The notes beneath the pieces are model-generated. The model had not been told where the DNA came from, searched no databases, and saw only the letters and a list, made by a program, of their open reading frames with translations. Positions 1 through 9,426 of a stretch of DNA of 64,000 bases are shown here, piece after piece. The first letter of the stretch is position 1, and each line of letters begins with the position of its first letter. Made by a program: the position numbers and the translations under genes. This stretch comes from Candidatus Nanopelagicus limnes (GTDB lineage: Bacteria > Actinomycetota > Actinomycetes > Nanopelagicales > Nanopelagicaceae). The stretch covers positions 868,001 to 932,000 of the forward strand of contig NZ_CP016768.2 of assembly GCF_002287885.2 (NCBI RefSeq). Direction: 5' to 3'.

Positions 1-2731
1 CATGAAGTAAATCAAAGGCGCCGATCTCAACTAAAATTTGGGTAGTTGGCCAATGAGCACCTGATCGATAGGTGAAATCCGCTAGATCGGTATAGGGCCG
101 GTTTTTGATAATTGATTTGATCTCAAGTACAGATATTCCTGCAATATCTGCCAGAGATACTCTGATTCCATAACCGCTAGCATTTGGCAGAGTTAATTTC
201 TCACCACTACTTTTTGTATTTAGCGCGGTATAGAGGTACTTATCTTTTTCACTTACTACCTTCTCCACCCGATAAGTAGCATCTGATTTATTTATATCAA
301 CTGGCAAGATTTTAATTCCCCACTGCCTTGCCTCATCAATTATTAATCGCTTTGGATACATCCCAGGTTCATGAGTTAAAACTGCAGCTAAAAATGCTGC
401 GGTGTGATGAGTTTTTAAATAAGCAGATTGATAGGTAGTCATTGCAAAGGCGCAGGCGTGTGCTTTACAAAATCCAAAGGAGGCAAAATCTCGCAAGATC
501 TGCCAGGTGTAATCAACAACTGATTTTGAGTAACCACGTTTTGCTGCTCTTTGATAAAACCAATCACAAACCTCTTGGGCCCCTTCTTTGCTTCCCATAT
601 TTCGGCGCATCTGATCGGCGGCGCCAAAGGTTGCCCCAGTCATCTTGGAAATGATTTCAATTACCTGCTCATGAAAGACCACTACTCCTTTAGTTTGCTC
701 AAGGATCGGTGCTAAATCATCATGAATTAAGTTCGCACTTACCGCGCCAGTTCTAGCATTTAAAAAGGGTGTGATCATCTCAGATTTAATTGGACCTGGC
801 CGAAAGAGTGAGATGCCAATTACTAAATCATTAAATTGATCAGGAACTAACTTGCCAACTAACTCCCGCTGTCCTGGACTTTCCACCTGAAATAAACCTA
901 AAGTTCTAGTTGATTTAATTAAATCAAAGGTTAGCTTGTCATCTAAGGCGATTTTATTTATATCTAAGCTCTCATCCTCACTCTGACTTATCTCTTTGAT
1001 TGTGTAAGCGATGGCAGATTGCATTCGAACCCCCAATACATCTAGCTTTAAAAAGCCAAGTGATTCCACATCATCCTTATCAAAGGAGAGCATTGGGTAA
1101 TTGCTTTGATTAATTGAAACGGGTGAAAAATCTAACAATCTGTTATCTGAGATCACTACCGCGCATGGATGCATCGATAGATGACGAGGCAGCTTATCTA
1201 GCCGCATTGCTAAGTTAATAGTTGCCTTAATTAATGGGGATGAAAGATCTAGCCTTCTTAACTCTGGTAATTGATTTATTGCATTGCCAATATTTCTAGC
1301 ACTGACATGTGGCATAGATTTTGCCAATAGATCAATCTGGGTTCGATCAGCCCCCAGAGCGTTTCCGGCATCTCTAATTGCATGGCGAGCGCGGTATCGC
1401 TCCACCATCGAAACTGTGGCGCACCGACTTTGATTATTAACCTTTGCCCAATCACTTTCGCCATATCTTTTAAAGATTAAGTCATAGATTTCATACCTTC
1501 GATCTGACTCCACATCAATATCAATATCAGGTAATTCATTTCGCTCTAGCGAACAAAACCGCTCCATCAGTAAGCCATTACTAATTGGATCAACCTCAGA
1601 GATACCAAGTAGGTGACAGGTAAGGGAACCGGCGGCGCTTCCCCTAGCTGCAACTCTGATGCCAAGTGATCTTGCTGAATCAACAATGCCAGCGACGGTT
1701 AGAAAGTAGGAGGTAAAACCTAATTGGCCAATTGTGTTTATCTCTTGTTCTAACCTGCTGGCTGCAACCTTCTTTAAATCATTTGGATAGTAGTAATCAA
1801 TCTTTGCTGCCGCCTTTTGTTCTAGTTGAGTCAATAACTGCGCCTGATTACTTGCGTTAAACAAGGTTGGCTCTGGCAGGTGCACGCCGCCAAGGCCTAT
1901 CTCACCTCGTGGCTTTAATTCACAGCTTTGCGCAATATCTAAGGTGGTTTTTATCAATTGATGACCACCGGAAAGTCCTGCCTGAATTGATATCTGATCA
2001 GCTAATTCAAACATCTGCTCGCTATCTTTTAAATAAGCCTCGCCATTGCTTCGCTCAATACTGGCATCACTAATTAGCGATAGCTTTCGACTGGCATCTA
2101 GTAGATCTGCCACCGGTCCATCTGATCGATCTAAAAACCTAACTGAGTTGGTAATTACTGCCGGTATTTGGTGCTTATTTGCAAAGGTTAAGGATTTAGC
2201 TGCATTTGAGGTTGATCTTAAATTTCCCACCCGCTCCTGATGGCTAACACACTCAATTACTACCTGATCAAAATGACTCTTTGCTAGCTGGTAGATACTT
2301 AATGCTGAACCTTCCTTTCTTGCGATTAGATTATTGATTAATTGAGATTGTGGTCCTATTAATGCGATTAGATCAGATGAGTACTGATTAAACCTTTCTA
2401 GTAGCTCAACAGTTAATACTCCATCACTAGTATTGGTATTTATGGCGGTTACTAATCGATATAAAGAGGATAATTTGCCACTTCTTGCTAGCAGGGTTAG
2501 CCGTGATTGTTTTTGAATAAAACCAATATTGATTCCAAGAATTGGGGTAATGCCATAGCTCTCACAACTTTGGGCAAATCTAACTGCGCCAGCTAGATTA
2601 TCAATATCAGTTAATGCCAGGCTACTCATATTTAATTGCGCAGCTCTTGCCACTAATTGATCTGGATGATTAACCCCATACTTAAAGGAGTAGTTAGAGC
2701 AGGCAGATAGATGAGTAAATGCTTTAACCAT
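1..2731 (-). CDS. dnaE2: Error-prone DNA polymerase DnaE2 (ImuC), C-terminal end cut by window edge
   Basis: About 910 codons read without a stop from the ATG at 2731 to the left edge; the family is usually 1,050-1,100 residues, so the end is missing. The order is an N-terminal PHP domain whose first metal motif is degenerate (HLSACSNYSF rather than HxH), a catalytic palm with the Asp pair in PDIDIDVESDRR and the third Asp in KLDVLGVR, then a helix-hairpin-helix segment ending in EIGAFDLL at the edge. Degenerate PHP and this length point to the damage-tolerant DnaE2 rather than replicative DnaE1. It lies 2 bp after the DUF6504 gene, which starts under a LexA box, so SOS induction as a bicistron is inferred. 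The partner ImuB is not visible. Confidence 0.9.
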   Translation of the reverse strand, partial: MVKAFTHLSACSNYSFKYGVNHPDQLVARAAQLNMSSLALTDIDNLAGAVRFAQSCESYGITPILGINIGFIQKQSRLTLLARSGKLSSLYRLVTAINTNTSDGVLTVELLERFNQYSSDLIALIGPQSQLINNLIARKEGSALSIYQLAKSHFDQVVIECVSHQERVGNLRSTSNAAKSLTFANKHQIPAVITNSVRFLDRSDGPVADLLDASRKLSLISDASIERSNGEAYLKDSEQMFELADQISIQAGLSGGHQLIKTTLDIAQSCELKPRGEIGLGGVHLPEPTLFNASNQAQLLTQLEQKAAAKIDYYYPNDLKKVAASRLEQEINTIGQLGFTSYFLTVAGIVDSARSLGIRVAARGSAAGSLTCHLLGISEVDPISNGLLMERFCSLERNELPDIDIDVESDRRYEIYDLIFKRYGESDWAKVNNQSRCATVSMVERYRARHAIRDAGNALGADRTQIDLLAKSMPHVSARNIGNAINQLPELRRLDLSSPLIKATINLAMRLDKLPRHLSMHPCAVVISDNRLLDFSPVSINQSNYPMLSFDKDDVESLGFLKLDVLGVRMQSAIAYTIKEISQSEDESLDINKIALDDKLTFDLIKSTRTLGLFQVESPGQRELVGKLVPDQFNDLVIGISLFRPGPIKSEMITPFLNARTGAVSANLIHDDLAPILEQTKGVVVFHEQVIEIISKMTGATFGAADQMRRNMGSKEGAQEVCDWFYQRAAKRGYSKSVVDYTWQILRDFASFGFCKAHACAFAMTTYQSAYLKTHHTAAFLAAVLTHEPGMYPKRLIIDEARQWGIKILPVDINKSDATYRVEKVVSEKDKYLYTALNTKSSGEKLTLPNASGYGIRVSLADIAGISVLEIKSIIKNRPYTDLADFTYRSGAHWPTTQILVEIGAFDLLH

Positions 2732-2733
2732 TT

Positions 2734-3042
2734 TTATTTGCTTCTAGAGCTTGGCCTGATCTGCCAAGAGTTATTACCTTGATTAAACTCGATCTCAAAG
2801 GTGGTAAGTGCGCCAATTGGCGCAGCCTCCACCTGCCAATACTTACTTACCTCTTCCTTAATTTGATCTGAGTTAATTTCCTGCCACCAAGAGCTACTTT
2901 GTAGCCAGCTATTTAATACCTCACTGATATGAAAGCGTACGCCTTGATAAATAAACTCAACAGGTTGCCCACTTTGAGTAGTCAGGCAGATTTTCACCCC
3001 CTGGTTTTGGCTTGGATTACCCCTTGATTTGTGTTCGAACAT
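2734..3042 (-). CDS. DUF6504-like small protein, first gene of the SOS mutagenesis operon
   Basis: A 102-residue protein; residues 20-100 match the pattern I know from the actinobacterial DUF6504 family: a GQPVEFIYQG segment, a hydrophobic stretch, paired Trp (SSWW), YWQVEA and a closing aromatic strand. This family normally sits beside imuB/dnaE2 and resembles the ImuB tail; its biochemical role is unknown to me. The ATG at 3042 lies inside the LexA box, and a TATCTT -10 ends 10 nt before it, so a leaderless mRNA starting at this ATG fits. An internal GTG at 2997 is the alternative start. It precedes dnaE2 by 2 bp. Confidence 0.65.
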   Translation of the reverse strand: MFEHKSRGNPSQNQGVKICLTTQSGQPVEFIYQGVRFHISEVLNSWLQSSSWWQEINSDQIKEEVSKYWQVEAAPIGALTTFEIEFNQGNNSWQIRPSSRSK

Positions 3043-3050
3043 TTGTTCGA
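3035..3050. promoter_or_regulatory. LexA operator (SOS box)
   Basis: The 16-bp sequence TCGAACATTTGTTCGA is a perfect inverted repeat (TCGAAC-N4-GTTCGA), identical in form to the mycobacterial/actinobacterial SOS box. It overlaps the likely transcription start and the ATG of the DUF6504-dnaE2 unit, a position where LexA would block initiation. The LexA gene itself is not in the window. Confidence 0.9.
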
Positions 3051-3051
3051 T

Positions 3052-3057
3052 AAGATA
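3052..3057 (-). promoter_or_regulatory. Candidate -10 box of the SOS operon
   Basis: On the minus strand TATCTT is followed by 9 nt and then the ATG at 3042, the geometry expected of a leaderless transcript. An overlapping TAGTAT hexamer lies 3 nt further upstream. No convincing -35 was found. Confidence 0.4.
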
Positions 3058-3062
3058 CTAAA

Positions 3063-3086
3063 CCCCACCGACAGTGGCAAGTGGGG
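3063..3086 (-). terminator. Possible terminator hairpin after the SRAP gene
   Basis: CCCCAC and GTGGGG form a 6-bp GC-rich stem around a 12-nt loop between the SRAP stop and the SOS promoter. On the minus strand it is followed only by TTT, so it is a weak intrinsic terminator at best. It could insulate the SOS operon from readthrough. Confidence 0.35.
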
Positions 3087-3110
3087 CTACTTAGCGCAGA
3101 AGAGTTGAGG

Positions 3111-3839
3111 TTAAAAAAGAGTTTCCGAAGGCGCCAGCTCTATTTGTGCTGCCAATTGCGCGCCAGTATTTCTTGCATTATTAACCTCATCGGCAACTGG
3201 CCAAAAGGTTAAGCCAGCATCTGGAGTTTCTATCTCAATCATCTTTAAATACTCACCTATTTCTTGCGGTGATAGAGATTTATTGCTTAGCCAGGTGCTC
3301 CATAAACTCTTTGGCAAGATCACCGGCATCCGGTGGTGAATTGGTTTTAATATCCCAGCAACCTCTCTAGTAATAATGGCTGCGGTGGTAATGGGAGAAG
3401 ATGTTTGGGGATTAATCCACTCCTCATAAATTCCAGCGATTGCAATAGAGCTTTTATCTTTGTTTGAAATATAAAAAGGCTGCTTTGGTTTGTATGCACC
3501 AAGTTCAGTTGCCCATTCATAATATCCAGTTGCTGGGATTAAACATCTTCTAGATTTAAAGGCGCTCTTAAAGGTTGGCTTTTCGGCAATTGATTCCACT
3601 CTGGCGTTAATTGCATTTGATTGGCGAGAGGCATCTTTTGCCCAAGATGGGATTAATCCCCACCGGCCCATATGAATCTGCCGACTGTCCCCTGCTTGAT
3701 TATCGGATGCTATAAATGGAATTGGTGTGGTTGGTGAGATATTCCAGTTACTTGGGGTGAGCGCCACATTGGCATTACCAGCAGCGAACTCAAGTGCTAA
3801 ATCTTCCCCTGAAATATTTAAGGCATATCTTCCACACAT
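3111..3839 (-). CDS. SRAP / HMCES (YedK) family abasic-site DNA-crosslink protein
   Basis: 242 residues starting MCGRYA. Cys2, exposed after Met removal, is the conserved nucleophile that makes a stable crosslink to abasic sites in single-stranded DNA. Other family signatures are visible: NAR at 78-80, RCLIPATGYYEW around 98-109 with the catalytic Glu, and HHRMPVIL at 168-175 with the catalytic His. Length matches the family (about 220-240). It lies just upstream of the SOS-controlled dnaE2 unit on the same strand, a common pairing that suggests shared use during replication stress. No LexA box of its own was seen upstream. Confidence 0.92.
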   Translation of the reverse strand: MCGRYALNISGEDLALEFAAGNANVALTPSNWNISPTTPIPFIASDNQAGDSRQIHMGRWGLIPSWAKDASRQSNAINARVESIAEKPTFKSAFKSRRCLIPATGYYEWATELGAYKPKQPFYISNKDKSSIAIAGIYEEWINPQTSSPITTAAIITREVAGILKPIHHRMPVILPKSLWSTWLSNKSLSPQEIGEYLKMIEIETPDAGLTFWPVADEVNNARNTGAQLAAQIELAPSETLF

Positions 3840-3865
3840 GAGCTAATTCTATCTTCCTATTTAAT

Positions 3866-4663
3866 TTAAACTGAAATACTGCCAATCTGCGCCCCAGCTG
3901 CCTCAAGCAATAAAATTACATCAACAATTGCAGTAATCATTAAAACTTTAAAGATCCATTTTTTAGTCGATATTGAAGTCAAAACCGAGCCAAGCAGGCC
4001 AACTATAAGCAGAAGCTGATTGGGATTAGCATTGTTAAGAGTTAGGGTTAAAGTTATAAGTAAAACGCCACAAATAATCCTTGAATTTTTCTTTCCCAAA
4101 CGTTGCGGTAAACCCTTTATTCCTGAGGCCAAATCTTGGTCTAAATCCTTAAGCACATTAGCAAAGTGAGCCGCAACACCAAGTATTGCCCCGGCAGCAA
4201 TCAACCAGATAGGCACGGCTTGATCAGTCGCAATAACTATTGATGAAACTAGGGCTGCAAAAGCAAGCGCATATGGCAGTGGTGAAAGCAAAGTTGATTT
4301 GAAGTAGAAGTTATATGCCACACCCATGCCAACTCCAAATAGGTAAAGGCTGCCTCCCTTAAAACCAAGCGGGCCAAATAAATTAAAGACTAAAGCCATT
4401 GGGGCAACTATTTTGATTGCTAGTTTTAATTTTTTGGTACTTAATTGTCCACTTACTAATGGTTTATTTACCCGGTTATGTTTTAAATCATCTTGATAAT
4501 CATTTAAGTCATTAGACCAGCCGACAAGTAATTGACCTAGAAAGACGCCAAAAGCAATAACGTATGCTGGGCCTTCCCACCATAAGGAAACAGCGAGTAA
4601 GAATGAAACAAGTGTTACCGCGAAAGTTGGACCAAAATGGCTGGCTCGCAGCAAAGAAAGCAA
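3866..4663 (-). CDS. UbiA-family membrane prenyltransferase, substrate unknown
   Basis: A 265-residue, almost wholly hydrophobic protein with about eight membrane segments. The two Asp-rich Mg-diphosphate motifs of the UbiA superfamily are present: NDLNDYQDD at 51-59, followed by NRVNKPLVSG, and KDLDQD at 172-177. Such enzymes transfer a polyprenyl chain to an aromatic or other ring acceptor at the membrane. The acceptor cannot be read from sequence; a quinone (MenA-like) or lipid role is possible. It starts with TTG at 4663, 2 bp after the TPR gene, and so probably shares the leuS-TPR transcript. Confidence 0.75.
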   Translation of the reverse strand: MLSLLRASHFGPTFAVTLVSFLLAVSLWWEGPAYVIAFGVFLGQLLVGWSNDLNDYQDDLKHNRVNKPLVSGQLSTKKLKLAIKIVAPMALVFNLFGPLGFKGGSLYLFGVGMGVAYNFYFKSTLLSPLPYALAFAALVSSIVIATDQAVPIWLIAAGAILGVAAHFANVLKDLDQDLASGIKGLPQRLGKKNSRIICGVLLITLTLTLNNANPNQLLLIVGLLGSVLTSISTKKWIFKVLMITAIVDVILLLEAAGAQIGSISV

Positions 4664-4665
4664 GA

Positions 4666-5190
4666 TTACTTGTTACCAATCGCCTTCTTTAGGTCTATGT
4701 ACTCCTCACAATTAACTCCACACAAACTCTTTAACTTCGCTAGATTCTTCTTTGCATCACTTGTTTTTTTGGTCAGCATGAATAGTTCTCCTTGATACTC
4801 CAAGGCACCTAAATGTTTGGGATCAATCTTTAGCGCTTTTGCATAATAGGTAGCAGCGGGCTTGTATTGCTTTAAATTTCTCGCGCTATACCCAAGTAAG
4901 TTATTGATATCAGCGTTATTTGGGAAAGTTTTATCAGCTGCCTGCAGGGCAGTTAATGCTGCTGAAAAATTTTTCGCCTCAATTAAAGTCCTGACCTTGG
5001 TTAATTCTGTATTTACATTTTTAGCTGCCACCGATGGAGTTGGTGTTGCACTTGCTACTGGAGTTGGAGTTGTCTTTGCTGGAGTAGGCACTGCGCTCAC
5101 AACTGGCGCAGGAGTTGGATCACTACGATCTGCCGCATTGGCAGTTGGCATGCCCATTATTAAAATTGAGAGAATCGCTAATTTTTTCAT
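4666..5190 (-). CDS. Secreted TPR-repeat protein
   Basis: 174 residues. Residues 1-19 form a signal peptide ending in ANAA, followed by a low-complexity linker (about 25-55) rich in Pro, Thr, Ala and Val, then two or three tetratricopeptide helical pairs (about 60-150, including NNLLGYSARNLKQY and YYAKALKIDPKHLGAL). The tail has a CGVNCEEY motif seen in exported TPR proteins, whose two Cys could be oxidised outside the cell. A scaffolding role at the cell surface is likely, but the partner is unknown. It lies between leuS and the UbiA-like gene on one strand. Confidence 0.7.
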   Translation of the reverse strand: MKKLAILSILIMGMPTANAADRSDPTPAPVVSAVPTPAKTTPTPVASATPTPSVAAKNVNTELTKVRTLIEAKNFSAALTALQAADKTFPNNADINNLLGYSARNLKQYKPAATYYAKALKIDPKHLGALEYQGELFMLTKKTSDAKKNLAKLKSLCGVNCEEYIDLKKAIGNK

Positions 5191-5242
5191 AAGTGAATTT
5201 TAGCCAGTGGAAAGGTTAAAAGGATAGAAAAAGTAGTGTTAT

Positions 5243-7699
5243 TTAAACTACAAAATTGACTAGTTTAGGCGCAACAGTAATTACTTTACTTACTGTTAAC
5301 CCGGCGATAGCCGACTTTATCTCTGGGTTTTCTTTCGCCAATTTTTCTAACTCCTCTTTTGAAATATTAGGTGATACCTCAATTCGATCTTTGATTTTGC
5401 CATTAACTTGCAAGATCGCAATTACATTATCAACACCCAACAATGACTTATCAATTACTGGCCAGCCAGCATTTGCGATCGCTGGTTTATGGCCAAGTTT
5501 TTCCCACATATCTTCAGCGGTGTATGGGGCAACTAGTGAAAGAGCAATTGCAATTGTCTCAGCTGACTCACGCACTGCAGGATCTGCTGGACCGCACCCC
5601 GAATCAATCGCTTTTCTAGTGGCATTCACCAATTCCATGATTCTGGCAATTACAACATTGAATCTAAATGATTCAACTGCTAACTCAATTTCAGAAAGTG
5701 ATTTATGAATTGCTTTTCGAAGCTCAATATCACCACTCTTAAAATCAACACCTGGCTTGCTGCTTACATCCTGACTAATTCTCCAAGCACGATTTAAAAA
5801 CTTTAACGATCCAGCCGGTGACACATCAGACCAATCAATATCATCCTCAGGAGGTGCGGCAAATACCATCGATACTCTGATTGCATCCACGCCATGTTTA
5901 TCTAACTCATCTGATAATTTCACAAGGTTGCCCCGGCTCTTACTCATTGCCGAGCCATCCATCAATACCATTCCTTGATTTAAAAGACGAGTAAATGGTT
6001 CATTAAAGTTTAATAAGCCCATGTCATTTAAAACTTTGGTGAAAAAGCGTGAGTATAAAAGGTGCAAGATCGCATGGGTTACACCACCAACATATTGATC
6101 AACTGGCAGCCACGTTTCAACTGATTTCTTATCAAAAGCCTTCTCATGGTTATTTACTGAGGTGTAACGAAGGAAATACCAAGATGAATCAACAAATGTA
6201 TCCATTGTGTCCGCATCCCGTTTGGCAGGTGCGTTGCACTTAGGACAGGCAACATTTACCCAATCAGATGCTGCGCCCAATGGAGATGTTCCCTTTGGTT
6301 TTAAATCCAATCCTTTTGCGTCAGGTAATTCAACTGGTAATTGTGATTCTGGGACTGGCACTAAACCGCAACTATCACAGTGAATAATTGGAATAGGAGT
6401 TCCCCAGAAACGTTGGCGTGAAATTAACCAATCTCGAAGGCGATAATTCTTTGTAGCTTTACCAAGTTTTTTACCCTCAAGCTCAGTAATAATTTTACTT
6501 ATCGCCTCATCCTTTGCTAATCCTGAGATAGATCCTGAGTTGATAACCTTGCCATCACCATCGGTGGCAACGCCTGAGGTATTTGGATCTTCAAGTCCAG
6601 TATCAATAACTACTCGCACTGGTAGCTTCATTGCTTTAGCAAAATCTAAATCTCGTTGATCATGGGCTGGAACAGCCATGATTGCGCCAGTTCCATAATC
6701 AGCTAAGACATAATCAGATGCCCAAATTGGAATCTTCTCACCATTTACTGGATTAATTGCATAACTATTTAAGAAGACACCACTCTTCACCCGATCTGTT
6801 GCAAGGCGATCAATATCAGAGGCGGCTTTAACACTTTCAACATACTTCTTAAACTCTGCCTCAACAGAGCTACCGGCAACTAATTTCGCCGCTAACTCAG
6901 AATCTGCTGCCAACACCATAAAAGTTGCGCCATATAAAGTATCTGGTCTAGTTGTGTAAACAGTGATGCTTTGATCAGATCCATCAACTTCAAAATCGAC
7001 CTGCGCGCCCGTTGATCGTCCAATCCAATTGCGCTGCATTAACAAAACTTTCTCAGGCCACTTGCCTTCTAACTGCTGCATGTCATCAAGTAAGCGATCT
7101 GCATAATCTGTAATCTTTAAATACCACTGATTTAACTTCTTCTTTGTTACAGCGCTATCACACCGCTCGCAAAGACCGGCAACAACTTGTTCATTTGCTA
7201 ATACCGTTTGGCAATCAGGACACCAATTAACCGCTGAGTCTTTTCGGTATGCCAAGCCTTTTTCAAACATCTTAAGAAATAGCCATTGATTCCATTTGTA
7301 ATACTCAGGATCACAGGTGTGAAGGGTTCGATCCCAATCAAATGAGCAGGCATACCTACGCATTGAAGCTTTTTGAACATCAATATTTTCATAAGTCCAA
7401 GCTCTTGGATCTGCATCTCGTTTGATAGCAGCATTTTCCGCTGGTAATCCAAATGCATCCCAACCAATTGGGTGCATGACATTAAAACCTTTTTGAATCC
7501 AATACCTTGCGATTACATCACCTAACGCATAAGCCTCAGCATGTCCCATGTGTAAATCACCTGATGGGTAAGGAAACATATCCAATACATATTTCTTTGG
7601 ACGCTTGTCATCATCTTTGCCAGATTTAAATGGCGCTAATTTGTCCCAAATTGGCAGCCACTTATCCTGCACCGCCTTGAAGTCATACGCCTCATGCAT
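5243..7699 (-). CDS. leuS: Leucyl-tRNA synthetase
   Basis: 818 residues, class Ia synthetase that charges tRNA-Leu with leucine. The HIGH motif is HMGH at 50-53 and the KMSKS loop appears as AMSKS near 584-588. A zinc knuckle uses Cys at 160, 163, 177 and 180; the CP1 editing domain spans about 220-410 (TTRPDT and [15 protein letters not shown] visible); a second CDSCG/CPKC pair follows near 440-490; the C-terminal anticodon-binding and tail domains complete the family length. It begins 4 nt after the SDR gene, giving a compact minus-strand run. No T-box or other leader is visible upstream. Confidence 0.98.
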   Translation of the reverse strand: MHEAYDFKAVQDKWLPIWDKLAPFKSGKDDDKRPKKYVLDMFPYPSGDLHMGHAEAYALGDVIARYWIQKGFNVMHPIGWDAFGLPAENAAIKRDADPRAWTYENIDVQKASMRRYACSFDWDRTLHTCDPEYYKWNQWLFLKMFEKGLAYRKDSAVNWCPDCQTVLANEQVVAGLCERCDSAVTKKKLNQWYLKITDYADRLLDDMQQLEGKWPEKVLLMQRNWIGRSTGAQVDFEVDGSDQSITVYTTRPDTLYGATFMVLAADSELAAKLVAGSSVEAEFKKYVESVKAASDIDRLATDRVKSGVFLNSYAINPVNGEKIPIWASDYVLADYGTGAIMAVPAHDQRDLDFAKAMKLPVRVVIDTGLEDPNTSGVATDGDGKVINSGSISGLAKDEAISKIITELEGKKLGKATKNYRLRDWLISRQRFWGTPIPIIHCDSCGLVPVPESQLPVELPDAKGLDLKPKGTSPLGAASDWVNVACPKCNAPAKRDADTMDTFVDSSWYFLRYTSVNNHEKAFDKKSVETWLPVDQYVGGVTHAILHLLYSRFFTKVLNDMGLLNFNEPFTRLLNQGMVLMDGSAMSKSRGNLVKLSDELDKHGVDAIRVSMVFAAPPEDDIDWSDVSPAGSLKFLNRAWRISQDVSSKPGVDFKSGDIELRKAIHKSLSEIELAVESFRFNVVIARIMELVNATRKAIDSGCGPADPAVRESAETIAIALSLVAPYTAEDMWEKLGHKPAIANAGWPVIDKSLLGVDNVIAILQVNGKIKDRIEVSPNISKEELEKLAKENPEIKSAIAGLTVSKVITVAPKLVNFVV

Positions 7700-7702
7700 A
7701 AT

Positions 7703-8638
7703 TTAAGACCAACTAACCTTTGTTAACTCTTCACTAACCTGCCATAGATTCTTCGCCAATACTTGGTCGTAAGCAAGTGCTCTAGCACGAGTTAACTTCG
7801 GCGTGCCACGCATCTCTAAAAATCCATTAGGTCCAATGAAGCTTGCGCCAATCAGATCGGGGTAAACACATGCTGCAAGTGTTGGCAGGGCTCCTTGGGA
7901 GGCAGGTTGAGCTAATACTTTATTGATCATCATGGTGATTTTTTCTTCAGCAGCAGCGCCACGCATTTGAGAGGCAACCGCCTGCAAATTTGTGTCAGAG
8001 TAACCAGGATGAACTGCCAAGGGTATGAAGGACCAATTGTTTTGAATACGAAGCCGCTCAAGTTCTGAGACAAAAAGAAGGTTTGCTAATTTACTTGCGC
8101 CATATACCTGCCATTTTTGATACTTTCCAACACCAAGACAGATATTTTTAATTGAATCTAAGGTGTTATCGCCAAAGCTACCCATCTTATGAGCAAATGA
8201 TGAGACCACAACTAGGCGATCTTTTATCTGATTCTTAATTAATCCAGCAAAGGCAAAATGGCCTAGGTGGTTTGTGCCCATTTGTAGTTCAAAGCCATCT
8301 ACTGTTTTTGTGAATGGAGTTGCCATCACTCCAGCGTTTAAAACCACAACATCAAAAGGGCGATCAACTCGTGCTGCTGCCCGCTTAACTGACTCTAAAT
8401 CAGTTAGATCAAGGAGTATGTAATCAACTAAGCCTGGACCAATTTTCTTTAACGCATCCCGTGCCTTTTCAGCGCTCCTGGCTGTGATAACCACATGAGC
8501 ATTTCTTCTTGCTAATTCAGTCGCTGCTGCTAAGCCAATTCCTGAGGTTGCGCCAGTTATTAAGTATCGCTTGCCAGTTAAATCTGGAATATCAGATGCG
8601 TTCCAGTTGTCTGGAAAAGTTAATACTTTTGACACCAT
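7703..8638 (-). CDS. SDR-family oxidoreductase (retinol-dehydrogenase-like)
   Basis: About 311 residues. The Rossmann motif GATSGIG with YLIT before it, LNAGVMA, and the catalytic YGASK mark a classical/extended SDR using NAD(P). The substrate is unknown; relatives act on steroids, retinoids or lipids. The open frame extends upstream to 8704, but those codons are the tRNA-Ala gene read in reverse sense, so the start is the ATG at 8638 (or GTG at 8635), directly after an AAAGGAG ribosome site at 8647-8641. The GTG has the better spacing (5 nt). It is followed after 3 nt by leuS. Confidence 0.85.
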   Translation of the reverse strand: MVSKVLTFPDNWNASDIPDLTGKRYLITGATSGIGLAAATELARRNAHVVITARSAEKARDALKKIGPGLVDYILLDLTDLESVKRAAARVDRPFDVVVLNAGVMATPFTKTVDGFELQMGTNHLGHFAFAGLIKNQIKDRLVVVSSFAHKMGSFGDNTLDSIKNICLGVGKYQKWQVYGASKLANLLFVSELERLRIQNNWSFIPLAVHPGYSDTNLQAVASQMRGAAAEEKITMMINKVLAQPASQGALPTLAACVYPDLIGASFIGPNGFLEMRGTPKLTRARALAYDQVLAKNLWQVSEELTKVSWS

Positions 8639-8662
8639 TACTCCTTTATTTTTGTTTAAAAG

Positions 8663-8735
8663 TGGAGCTGAGGGGAGTCGAACCCCTGACCCCTTGCATG
8701 CCATGCAAGTGCGCTACCAGCTGCGCTACAGCCCC
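8663..8735 (-). tRNA. tRNA-Ala (anticodon GGC)
   Basis: A 73-nt cloverleaf on the minus strand: acceptor GGGGCTG pairing with CAGCTCC (one G-T), D arm GCGC, anticodon stem CTTGC/GCAAG around the loop ATGGCAT, and a T arm with GGTTCGACTCC. The discriminator is A and CCA is not encoded. The only SDR-leuS promoter signals would have to lie at or before this gene, so co-transcription with the SDR gene 24 nt downstream is possible. Confidence 0.95.
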
Positions 8736-8763
8736 GCTGTTTCAAGCAAGAGATAAACCTTAT

Positions 8764-9426
8764 CTAATTAACCGCATCATCTCCAAAGACAGGCTCAGGT
8801 AATGAGCCGGCATTGTGCTCTGCTAAATACCAACGTGATCCAGTGTGATGTTTAGTTAATTCCAATACCGACCAGCATGCATTTGATAAGCCACCAATTA
8901 CTCCCCATTGCGCAATTGGAAGTTTAAGAATTGAACCTAAAACACTTCGAACAGTTCCACCATGGGTTACAAAAACAATAGTTCCAGAAAAGTTTTCAGT
9001 CTCTTTTTCAATAACACTAACTGCGCGCTTTGCAACATCACTTCGTCTTTCACCAGTAACACCTGCTGGTTCATCACCACCTTCATACCAATTAGCAAAT
9101 AAATCACCATGTGTCGCCCTATTTTCTGGCGCAGTTTTACCTTCCCAAAGTCCACCATGAGTTTCCCGCAGCCCTGGATTAATCTCAACCTTTAAATTTG
9201 TTAAATCAGCTAACGCCGCAGCTGTTGATTGCGCACGAATTAAATCACTTGAAATTATTCGATTTGGTTTCAACCCTGCTAAAACAGAGGCAGCTTGGAC
9301 TACTTGATACTCCCCCACTTTATTTAATGGGATATCTGAGTGACCTTGAAAACGATTTTCAACATTCCAATCAGTTTGGCCATGGCGCCAAAGTACGACG
9401 CGAATTAATGAATTTGGATTACTCAT
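8764..9426 (-). CDS. Histidine phosphatase (phosphoglycerate-mutase-like)
   Basis: 220 residues. RHGQTDWN at 14-21 contains the phospho-accepting His, ETHGGLWEGK the acid region, and FVTHGGTVRS the second His, as in the histidine phosphatase superfamily (acid phosphatase/GpmB-like branch). The physiological substrate is not readable. Its start ATG overlaps the rsfS stop (TAATG), and the order nadD-rsfS-phosphatase is a conserved actinobacterial arrangement, so translational coupling within one operon is likely. Confidence 0.88.
   Translation of the reverse strand: MSNPNSLIRVVLWRHGQTDWNVENRFQGHSDIPLNKVGEYQVVQAASVLAGLKPNRIISSDLIRAQSTAAALADLTNLKVEINPGLRETHGGLWEGKTAPENRATHGDLFANWYEGGDEPAGVTGERRSDVAKRAVSVIEKETENFSGTIVFVTHGGTVRSVLGSILKLPIAQWGVIGGLSNACWSVLELTKHHTGSRWYLAEHNAGSLPEPVFGDDAVN

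Noticed and set aside
1-2731. Replicative DNA polymerase III alpha (DnaE1)
   Set aside because: The PHP metal motif is degenerate, the protein starts directly in the PHP domain, and it follows an SOS-controlled DUF6504 gene; all fit DnaE2.
4862-5203. 113-codon plus-strand ORF opposite the TPR gene
   Set aside because: Low-complexity Val/Gly/Thr run is the mirror of the Pro/Thr linker of the real secreted protein.
8639-8704. N-terminal extension of the SDR protein beginning MACKGSGVRLPSAP
   Set aside because: These codons are the tRNA-Ala gene and its flank read as protein; a ribosome site and the proper SDR start lie at 8635-8638.
8509-8802. Plus-strand open frames across the SDR start and tRNA-Ala
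   Set aside because: They run through a tRNA gene and antisense to a well-supported SDR; no family resemblance.
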